Below are positions 36,842 to 43,553 of a stretch of DNA of 64,000 nt, piece by piece. Within the stretch, counting starts at the first letter, position 1. Each line of letters begins with the position of its first letter. Made by a program: the position numbers and the translations under genes. Origin of the DNA: Glaciecola sp028401415. Lineage in GTDB: Bacteria; Pseudomonadota; Gammaproteobacteria; Enterobacterales; Alteromonadaceae. The stretch spans positions 4,526,001 to 4,590,000 of the forward strand of contig NZ_CP171821.2 in NCBI RefSeq assembly GCF_028401415.2. The letters run 5' to 3'. Below the pieces are notes generated by a model. It ran no database searches. It saw only the letters and a program-made list of their open reading frames with translations, and was not told where the DNA came from.

Positions 36842-36868
36842 AATCCTATGACGACTAGTCATAGGATT
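36842..36868. terminator. Hairpin terminator after module copy 1
   Basis: AATCCTATGAC and GTCATAGGATT form an 11-bp stem with a 5-nt loop, 6 bp after the small membrane gene, followed by TTATTCTT. It lies between convergent genes and may serve both. Confidence 0.7.
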
Positions 36869-36936
36869 TATTCTTATATGAATATTTTAACTATTGAAAT
36901 ATCAATTTAGTTGTTCTAACTAACTGATCTGGCATA

Positions 36937-37569
36937 TTAAACCGAGTTAGACATATTTACCAGACTACCCTCTAAAACACTTTTTCCATTAAGCAGCTTT
37001 CTTTCCATTTTGAAAGTTGCAAATGTCCCGTCATAAAACCTCACATCAACATTGAAAGAAAACTCTAGAAGGCCCGAAACATTCAAACCTAATTTAGAGG
37101 ATATATTCTCGCTGACGGCTATTAAACGTTGGTTTTTTGAGAGAAATAAAGCAACAAAATCAGCTTTTTGTGGCTCATCTATGAGCTGCTTAGATGAGAG
37201 CACTGGCTTATTCACATTTTCGTCAAAAGATTCCGGAATCTCGATGATCAGCCCCTCACTTTCTGATGAAATCGTGTCATTCACAAAGTTAAGCACTGAT
37301 CTTGAGTCTGAATCTACTTTTTTCGATAAGCGTTCTGTTTTCCCATAGCTGGTGCTAATCTCTTGCGTTACGTATGTTTTAGCAAGTGCACCCTCAATGT
37401 CCAAAACTACAAATTTCCCTTCTAATTTCTCCTGGTATTTGAGAAGCGATGCATAATTATCTATATCTTCACAACTTGAATTACACGCATAAACTGGAAA
37501 ATCAAAATCTGAAGAATAAGACTTGATTGAAAGTAATAGTAAAAATAATAATGCTAGATGTCTAAACAT
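36937..37569 (-). CDS. Exported protein, paralog of the UGA-interrupted neighbour
   Basis: A 210-residue protein with a signal peptide (MFRHLALLFLLLLSIKSYSS), then FPVYACNSSCEDID with two Cys in a C-x3-C arrangement, and a C-terminal beta part (VRFYDGTFATFKMERK). It aligns along its length with the upstream gene at 37610-38491 but lacks that gene's Cys-rich C-terminal extension. The ATG at 37569 follows AGGGG; an open frame 27 codons longer overlaps the upstream gene and is unlikely. No family recognised. AT-rich with rare-looking codon use, suggesting transfer. Confidence 0.6.
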   Translation of the reverse strand: MFRHLALLFLLLLSIKSYSSDFDFPVYACNSSCEDIDNYASLLKYQEKLEGKFVVLDIEGALAKTYVTQEISTSYGKTERLSKKVDSDSRSVLNFVNDTISSESEGLIIEIPESFDENVNKPVLSSKQLIDEPQKADFVALFLSKNQRLIAVSENISSKLGLNVSGLLEFSFNVDVRFYDGTFATFKMERKLLNGKSVLEGSLVNMSNSV

Positions 37570-37582
37570 GCTAAACCCCTGA

Positions 37583-37607
37583 GAAAAGTAGGCCTTTCGG
37601 CCTACTA
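37583..37607 (-). terminator. Intrinsic terminator between the two paralogs
   Basis: Read on the minus strand: AGTAGGCC-GAAA-GGCCTACT followed by TTTTCTC. An 8-bp stem with a GAAA tetraloop and short U-tract, 3 bp after the end of the upstream gene and just before the Shine-Dalgarno sequence of the next. It should reduce readthrough, or act as an attenuator for the downstream gene. Confidence 0.8.
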
Positions 37608-37609
37608 TT

Positions 37610-38491
37610 CTAGTTACATTGATACTCGAGGTCACATTCGAGGCCATCACTAGTTTCTCGACAAGACGATTTCTTTACCTTGCACTCGGGATCGGCATCT
37701 CTGTTTCCAAGTCCTTTGAACCTCACGTTCCAAAGCGCACCCAATCTAATGAATCCTGTCGCATCACTCTCGGCACTAAAAAACCAGTTACCGACGACGT
37801 TACGATTTGTTGGAACCTTGCTGCCATCTGAGAATCTCGCACTTCCTTCAATAAATTCAGCTTCACCAATTGCTATACCGTTTTGATTTTTGAATTCAAT
37901 TTGGTAAGCAGCTGTAGACGAATCACTAAATTTTATGACGATTTCTGTTTGCAATTCCATTCCTGCTAATTTTTTTAACCCAAGTTCCGCAAGCTCACCC
38001 ACAAAGGCTTCTAAGCTAGTTTCTAACGAAGAGTTAGTTGTCAAGTATTGTCCAATCCACTCACTAAGTTGAGGGTTTTCAATCAGCTGCCAAGCGGATG
38101 TTACGTCCCGATATCCAGCTATTCGGTTGTAATTAGTTGGTACGTCGATTGGGATTACACCAAAATCTCTCTTGTAGTCTAAATAACTAGAGCTTACAAC
38201 CCTTGCTCTGTTTGTTGTTGTTACAGGTTGGACAGTTTCTACCAATTCTCCAAAATGGTCGATACTTTTAATTGCTTGATATGATCTTGGACTTCCGTTC
38301 TTTAGGTCAACAACCGAAAAAATTTCGCCTTGATTATACATTATTGAATATTCACGAGCCTTTCTTTCAACGTTTGTTCAAGCGTAGTCGCATGCGTAAA
38401 CGTCTTCCGCAATTGCTTCGGTTGAATTGAGCATTATAAAGAGTGATAGTAAAAGAAAAACAACGTTAGTTTTAAAAAGTTTCATATTCAT
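37610..38491 (-). pseudogene. Exported protein with an in-frame UGA at codon 38
   Basis: Reading from the ATG at 38491 (AAGGA 7 nt upstream), a signal peptide (LFKTNVVFLLLSLFIMLNST) leads to EDVYACDYA and then TGA at 38380-38378. The same frame continues open for 255 codons to 37610. Aligned with its downstream paralog, VYAC-DYA-stop matches VYAC-NSS-Cys, so the UGA stands exactly at a conserved Cys. The rest (YSIMYNQGEIFSVVDLK...) aligns with its sister and ends in a Cys-rich tail (ECKVKKSSCRETSDGLECD...). Likely a nonsense mutation; recoding cannot be excluded. An ATG at 38341 would make the body without signal peptide. Confidence 0.7.
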
Positions 38492-38854
38492 CCCTAATTC
38501 CTTTGAAATTTAACTCCAGATATTGGAAAAACCAACATAGCATCAGTAAAAAGTCTTTTCAATGTAAGTGAAGTTTAGACTTTTGCTTTGTAAACATAGA
38601 TATACATGTAGATATAAAAATAAATAAATCTGTAATGTCAAACAGAGCTTGTAGCAATCGTGCACTGTCATGCACTTCGGAATTGACTTAATTGTTCAAA
38701 ATACTGAAATACAACCATATTAACCAATGGTTCACCATTGCAACTTGTAAATTGGTCCAAATAGACACTTCACGAAGTCCAAGCAAAGAAACAGCGTCTC
38801 CACTATTATCGTATGGCTGGTCCAGAGTCACCGTAATTTGCACTAACCTGTCAG
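38492..38854. other. AT-rich gap between the exported paralog and the first Lrp gene
   Basis: About 360 bp without a convincing ORF. It contains a short direct repeat (TAGATATA twice, near 38600) and the small inverted repeat GTGCA-N6-TGCAC near 38660. It should carry the promoter of the leftward UGA-interrupted gene. I see no other structure. Confidence 0.4.
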
Positions 38855-39286
38855 TCATTTGCGCGCTTTAACTTCTCTAGTCGAGATACTCGTGCTAAAT
38901 CGCTGTACCCCAGGTAATCTAGATAAATCGGCACGCAGTAGCGCGTCGAATTCCAGCATGTCTTTCGCTGATACTTCCAAAATATAATCAAAATCTCCAG
39001 TTACGGCAGCGCATCGGATGACTGAGCTGTGATCAACGGCCGCTTTTTCAAAGGCTGAAGACATTGAAAAGTCGATTACCACATGGATCATAGCTCGAAT
39101 TTGCATGTCCAGCTTTTGCTCGTCTACCCATGCGCCATAGCCTTTAATCACCCCAGTATCCTCCAGATGCTTCACGCGATTCCAGCAGGGCGTTTTTGAC
39201 AGACCCACCTCGTCTGCAAGATCTGATAATGAAATACGTCCATCTTCTTGCAGCACTTTCAAAATTTGAATGTCTGTTTTGTCCAT
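38855..39286 (-). CDS. Lrp/AsnC-family regulator, copy 1
   Basis: A 143-residue feast/famine regulator: N-terminal helix-turn-helix (ISLSDLADEVGLSKTPCWNR) and C-terminal ligand-binding RAM domain. It is closely similar to the regulator at 41017-41448, and the last 55 residues are almost identical (ADLSRLPGVQRFSTSISTRE), while the N-terminal third has drifted more. Its upstream region is cut after about 58 bp by the IS982 element, so its own promoter may be damaged. Since the twin copy is divergent from kynA, this copy is probably a duplicate that lost its target neighbours. Confidence 0.88.
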   Translation of the reverse strand: MDKTDIQILKVLQEDGRISLSDLADEVGLSKTPCWNRVKHLEDTGVIKGYGAWVDEQKLDMQIRAMIHVVIDFSMSSAFEKAAVDHSSVIRCAAVTGDFDYILEVSAKDMLEFDALLRADLSRLPGVQRFSTSISTREVKARK

Positions 39287-39343
39287 CTGTTCTGATCTTT
39301 TTAGTAATTTTTCAATTTCGTTCTAAATCTTTAGCATAAATTA

Positions 39344-40317
39344 ACCTCAGATCTGCATAAGAATTAAAGCCGAGTCACATTGATACTCGGCTTTTTCATC
39401 TTAAAGGTATAAGCAATCAGTGCAGCCATGACGTTTACCATGAAAGATATACAACTGCGATGCCTGCTATGGTCAATCTGGGCTAGGTTCTTGAGTTGAT
39501 CAAAGACCGTTTCGATGATGAACCGTTTCGATAGCATGGCTTTGTCCCAAGCAGACAAATTCTGAGGTTTCATGTTGCTACGTTGACCCGTAATAAAATC
39601 GATTCCCTGTTCGGCTAACTGGACTTTCAGGTTCGCGGACACATAGCCTTTATCACCATAGAGTTTACCTGTAACCTTACCCGCCATATCGGCTACAGGC
39701 TTTCTATCATCTACATTTCCTTGGGTGACTTTTACGCCAAGTAATCCGCCTTCGTCATTCATAATCAGGTGTAGCTTGAATTCATAGAACCATCCCATTG
39801 TTCCCTTGCCTCTCTCAGCTATGCCATCGAACACCTTATGACGAGGAATGCATAAGTTATGGCAAACTTTGAGTGTCGTGGAGTCAATAAACGCAATACC
39901 AGTGGGCTTTGAAAAACGTTGCTTCAAATAGCTACACAAGGCAGGTAAAACGGTTTGTAGCAGTTTTAGCATGTGGGTATAGCTGACTAACTCAGGAAAA
40001 TACTCTTGCCAATAGCGACTGACAAACTGTGTGTAATACGTTTTGAAATCACGAAAACCGGAGTGGTGGAAGGCAATGAGAATAGTCATTACTTCACTGG
40101 AGGTCAGGCGAAACGGTTAGTTCCGCTGCTTTTCTCCTATCTCAATTAGATGAGCCCGCCACTTTGGTTCAAACAGTAAATTAAAATCATCGACATCAAC
40201 GTAAATTGCTTCTAAATTAGTAATCATGCCCTTGCCTCAGGTGTTCTTTCTTTTTTCGTCGAAAGATCTGATCACCGCAAGGGCATTTCGTTCACTTTTC
40301 TTATGCGCAGCTCAGGT
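39344..40317 (-). mobile_element. IS982-family insertion sequence, decayed
   Basis: A 974-bp element with imperfect terminal repeats: ACCTCAGATCTGCATAAGAA at 39344-39363 and, inverted, ACCTGAGCTGCGCATAAGAA at 40298-40317 (16 of 20 match). It encodes one transposase on the minus strand with an in-frame stop. No convincing target duplication is seen; the bases next to the ends (TTA...TAA) only extend the inverted repeat. It separates the two copies of the microcin-like module and may mark their recombination junction. Confidence 0.85.
39364..40227 (-). pseudogene. IS982 transposase with in-frame stop
   Basis: The full frame starts at the ATG at 40227 (MITNLEAIYVDVDDFNLLFE), meets TAA at 40119-40117 after 36 codons, and continues in the same frame (PFRLTSSEVMTILIAFHHSG) to 39364. 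With the stop ignored, the 287-residue length is normal for IS982. The DDE-domain motifs are present (IAFIDSTTLKVCHN, LYGDKGYVS, KRFIIETVFDQLKN). The ORF from the internal ATG at 40089 lacks the N-terminal domain, so the element is probably inactive by itself. Confidence 0.85.
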
Positions 40318-40358
40318 TAAGTATCATTTTATTTTGGTACCGGATAATTCTGGACTCT

Positions 40359-40423
40359 TGTTCAGTCGAGAAATCTTTAAAAAGTGATAAATTTGAGTTG
40401 CTCTTAACAAACAAGGAATGATT
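40359..40423 (+). promoter_or_regulatory. Conserved upstream block of the microcin-like gene, copy 2
   Basis: Aligns without gaps to 33667-33731 (about 54 of 65 positions), including TGTTCAGT at its left end and CTCTTAACAAACAAGGA before the start. It begins only about 40 bp after the IS982 right end, so the element may supply or alter part of the promoter. Confidence 0.7.
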
Positions 40424-40750
40424 ATGAAGAAAGATAATATTGAAACACAAACACTCTCAGAACAGGAAATCGATTCAGTTTACGGAGGTTTTGGATTCGT
40501 TGGCGGGGCAATTGGAGCGGGAGCAGGCGCCGTATTTGGTTTTGTGTATGGAGCGTCCAGAGAAGCGTTTGGAGACGGAAGTAAATCGGTACGTGCGTCG
40601 ATGGCATCAATTGCTGGTTCAGTTGTAAGCGGAGCCGTTGCAGGTGCTTCTATTGGATCTGGGGTCGGAGTGGCAGGTGCCGTTGCAACTTCAATCGGTG
40701 GTTTGGCTGCTGGTGATATAATTGAAGCGAGTCTTTATCAAGCAGATTAA
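40424..40750 (+). CDS. Double-glycine leader, microcin/class II bacteriocin-like precursor, copy 2
   Basis: A 108-residue precursor. The 22-residue leader ends QTLSEQEIDSVYGG, with the pattern L-x2-x-E-[IL]-x2-V-x-G-G cut by C39-peptidase exporters (compare the colicin V leader). The 86-residue mature part is rich in Gly, Ala and Ser with repeated GxxxG spacing (GAIGAGAGAVFGFVYGAS, GVGVAGAVATS), as in membrane-active bacteriocins. AAGGA is 6 nt before the ATG. The membrane partner gene begins 1 bp after the stop. No C39 exporter lies in the window, so one elsewhere would be needed. The antibacterial role is inferred from leader and layout. Confidence 0.75.
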   Translation: MKKDNIETQTLSEQEIDSVYGGFGFVGGAIGAGAGAVFGFVYGASREAFGDGSKSVRASMASIAGSVVSGAVAGASIGSGVGVAGAVATSIGGLAAGDIIEASLYQAD

Positions 40751-40751
40751 T

Positions 40752-40922
40752 ATGAAAATCAATTATTTCGGATTGGCACTAGGTCTGGTTTTTGGCGCTT
40801 TAGTTGGAGATCTCTTTGTTTCTTTCGTATTACCGCAAGACTATAGTTGGGCAACTAATGCTATTGTTGGTTTAGGAATGTGGGCAGGAGGGTATATCGG
40901 CGCGCGCAAACTCCCGAAATAA
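40752..40922 (+). CDS. Small membrane protein, putative immunity partner, copy 2
   Basis: A 56-residue protein (MKINYFGLALGLVFGALVGD...) with two membrane helices and a basic tail (ARKLPK). It begins 1 bp after the precursor stop without a strong Shine-Dalgarno sequence, so it is translationally coupled to the peptide. About 65% identical to the copy at 36665. Likely an immunity protein by position and size; it could also assist maturation. Confidence 0.7.
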   Translation: MKINYFGLALGLVFGALVGDLFVSFVLPQDYSWATNAIVGLGMWAGGYIGARKLPK

Positions 40923-41016
40923 TATCGTTTGGGATGAGAGATAAGGAAGCGTAGAGTGAAACATGTGTGTTCAATGATAATGATCTAGCGCTCCCTCCTC
41001 TCTTTTAGGTTTTCAA

Positions 41017-41448
41017 TTACCGACGCGCTTTCACTTCCCGAGTCGAAATACTCGTGCTAAATCGCTGAACCCCCGGAAGTCTAGATAAATCTGCACGTAA
41101 TAGCGAGTCGAATTCCAGCATATCTTTCGCTAATACTTCCAAAATGTAATCAAAATCGCCAGTTACGGCAGCGCACCTTATAACTGAGCTATGCTTAATG
41201 GCAGCTTGTTCAAACTCTTCGGACATGGAAAAGTCTATCACTACGTGAATCATTCCTCGAATTTGCATGCCAAGTTTTCGTTCGTCTATCCGAGCGCCGT
41301 ATCCTGTAATAACACCCATTTCTTCTAAATGCTTCACACGATTCCAACAAGGTGTTTTAGTGAGGCCCACTGCATTTGCAAGGTCTGAGAATGAAATACG
41401 TCCGTTTCGTTCTAACAAGGAAATGATTTTGGTGTCGATTTTATCCAT
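41017..41448 (-). CDS. Lrp/AsnC-family regulator, probable KynR
   Basis: A 143-residue protein with the winged helix (ISFSDLANAVGLTKTPCWNR) and RAM ligand domain (MIHVVIDFSMSEEF..., VTGDFDYILEV). It is divergent from kynA-kynU, the arrangement of KynR in Pseudomonas, where the regulator activates kyn genes in response to kynurenine; the same role here is inference. The ATG at 41448 (MDKIDTKI) matches the start of the paralog; an open frame 17 codons longer is not conserved there. Confidence 0.88.
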   Translation of the reverse strand: MDKIDTKIISLLERNGRISFSDLANAVGLTKTPCWNRVKHLEEMGVITGYGARIDERKLGMQIRGMIHVVIDFSMSEEFEQAAIKHSSVIRCAAVTGDFDYILEVLAKDMLEFDSLLRADLSRLPGVQRFSTSISTREVKARR

Positions 41449-41593
41449 TTGTTCTAACTTTAAAATAGTTACAATACTTTTGTTCTTAATAATTAGCACA
41501 AATCAGAATAATAGGAAACAATGTCCCGCGCTATATCGTGCATACTAATGGTCAACATAGGGTTTAAATGTTTTCATACTAGGTGAATGACAT

Positions 41594-42334
41594 ATGCAGC
41601 GAAAAGAATACTTCGACATTATCGAACAACCAGAAATGCTGGATTACGGAGTGTATTTACAATGCGATAAGCTCTTGGCTTGTCAAAAACCGTTGAATGA
41701 CTTGTGCACGGCCGATGAACTGCAATTTCAAATCGTGCATCAAGTCGAAGAGCTTTGGATGAAGTTAATGGCTTTCTCACTGGTTGAAATCCTCGATTAT
41801 ATGAAAGCGAAACAGTCCCATCGCATTTTGACGCTGTTTAAACGCGTACATGCTTTGCAGCGCATGATGATTGAACAACTCGACGTGCTAGAAACCATGT
41901 CGCCAAAAGAATATCAGCAAATTCGACTACAGCTGGGTAACGGCAGCGGTCAGGAGTCACCGGGATTTAGACTACTTCTCAAAATTCCACCTGATTTGTG
42001 GGAGCATTTTGAAACATACTATCTGGATGAAGGTGCACTAAGCGTGCAACAGATTTATGATGACGAGTATTCCCATGATGAGCGGTACGCCGTGGCAGAG
42101 GCACTCATAGAGTTCGATGAGTTATTTCAGCGCTTTAGATGGCGTCATTTGTTCTTAATTAATCGCTCAATCGGTATTTCAGCTAAGTCACTTAAAGGTC
42201 GCCCTGTAGATTTACTCAAACGTGGGGCAAGTCAACAGTTTTTCCCTGAGCTTTGGAATGTGAGAAGCGAAATGACGGACTCGTGGGGCAGTGAACATGG
42301 CGTAAAACGCTCCTCCATCAGCGGCAAATCTTAA
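41594..42334 (+). CDS. kynA: Tryptophan 2,3-dioxygenase
   Basis: A 246-residue heme enzyme that opens the indole ring of L-tryptophan to N-formylkynurenine. Visible signatures are DYGVYLQCDKLLACQ, the substrate-pocket FQIVHQVEELWMK, and FRWRHLFLINRSIG, which holds the proximal heme His. It is shorter than the roughly 280-residue bacterial norm, with the middle region compressed. AGGTGA lies 9 nt before the ATG. It is the first gene of kynA-kynU, divergent from the Lrp regulator. kynB (formamidase) is not here. Confidence 0.92.
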   Translation: MQRKEYFDIIEQPEMLDYGVYLQCDKLLACQKPLNDLCTADELQFQIVHQVEELWMKLMAFSLVEILDYMKAKQSHRILTLFKRVHALQRMMIEQLDVLETMSPKEYQQIRLQLGNGSGQESPGFRLLLKIPPDLWEHFETYYLDEGALSVQQIYDDEYSHDERYAVAEALIEFDELFQRFRWRHLFLINRSIGISAKSLKGRPVDLLKRGASQQFFPELWNVRSEMTDSWGSEHGVKRSSISGKS

Positions 42335-42335
42335 T

Positions 42336-43493
42336 ATGAACGGGCACAAAAAGTCTGCATCAATCAACGAGCGTGATGATGCATTCATCAAGCCTGATGG
42401 AGTTTATTTGTTAAACCACTCGGCCGGACCATTGACTCATGCAAGCGTGCAGGCAAATAACAAATATTTACAGTTGTGGCAAGAAAAAGGCGGTGATGCT
42501 TGGCCGCATTGGCTTGATGAACTAAATACTTTTTCAGTCAATCTAGCCCAATTATTGCACTGTGATCCTGCTACCGTATGTCCACAACCAAGTGTCTCAA
42601 TGGGCTTTACGCAATGGCTCACTGCGCTGTGTACACTGCGTGACAGCCAAGGCTCGTCATATCGGCACCGCAAACACATTATCATGCATCGCAGTGCATT
42701 CCCTTCGCTTGGCTTTGTGGTAGAGGGTTTGGCAAAGCGCCATGGCTTGGAGTTGGTACTGCTTCAAGGCCCAGTGAACGATTTAGATGCTTGGCGTGAA
42801 GCCATGGAAAATCCGTCAGCGCTGTGTTGTTTATTCACCCATGTGCACTCAAATACGGGCGAAGTAAGCGATATCGCTTCGCTAAGCGAACTGTGTAAAG
42901 CGCACAAGGTATACTGTGCCGTGGATATTGCGCAGTCAGTGGGGATTATGCCAATCAATTTAGCTAAGTGGCAGGCCGATGCAATATTTGGTTCATGTAT
43001 TAAATGGTTGAGCGGCGGCCCAGGAGCAGGGTTTTTGATCAATAACCTACCCATTTCGCGCAATTTCATGCCTGATCACCTTGGCTGGTTCTCTCATCAA
43101 AATCCCTTTGAGTTTGACATCGAACATTTTGTTGAAGCGAAAAATGCCAGCGTGTTTTTAGGCGGAACGCCCAGCGTGCAGCCTTTCATGGTAGCTAGCG
43201 CCTCGATAAAGGTAATTAGCGAGATGGGCGTTGAAAATAGACTCGCATGGACAAAGCAGCTGCAAAAAATGCTGATGAGTCAGTTGGACGCAAAGTTTCA
43301 ACAAAATCTCGAACAAATAGGCGGGACGCTTTGTATTGATTTACCACAAGCCAATCTAAATGGAATTCAATACGCACTATCAGAAGCCGACATAAAATGC
43401 GATTTCAGAGCAAGCGTAGTTCGCTTGTCCTTTAACTCGCTCAACACAGAAGAAGACATCGCCTTAGTTGCCAATTGCTTGCAATCTCGCTGA
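42336..43493 (+). CDS. kynU: Kynureninase
   Basis: A 385-residue PLP-dependent fold-type I enzyme that cleaves kynurenine to anthranilate and alanine. The PLP region is VDIAQSVGIMPINLAKWQAD followed by the Schiff-base Lys in FGSCIKWLSGGPGAGFLI. It starts 1 bp after the kynA stop and is clearly coupled to it. Slightly shorter than the usual 410-420 residues. With kynA it makes a tryptophan-to-anthranilate route needing a formamidase from elsewhere. Confidence 0.9.
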   Translation: MNGHKKSASINERDDAFIKPDGVYLLNHSAGPLTHASVQANNKYLQLWQEKGGDAWPHWLDELNTFSVNLAQLLHCDPATVCPQPSVSMGFTQWLTALCTLRDSQGSSYRHRKHIIMHRSAFPSLGFVVEGLAKRHGLELVLLQGPVNDLDAWREAMENPSALCCLFTHVHSNTGEVSDIASLSELCKAHKVYCAVDIAQSVGIMPINLAKWQADAIFGSCIKWLSGGPGAGFLINNLPISRNFMPDHLGWFSHQNPFEFDIEHFVEAKNASVFLGGTPSVQPFMVASASIKVISEMGVENRLAWTKQLQKMLMSQLDAKFQQNLEQIGGTLCIDLPQANLNGIQYALSEADIKCDFRASVVRLSFNSLNTEEDIALVANCLQSR

Positions 43494-43553
43494 GTTCTCG
43501 CATAATCAAGTTTCGAAACAAAATAAATAATAAAAATTTCGGAGCAGCCTAGG

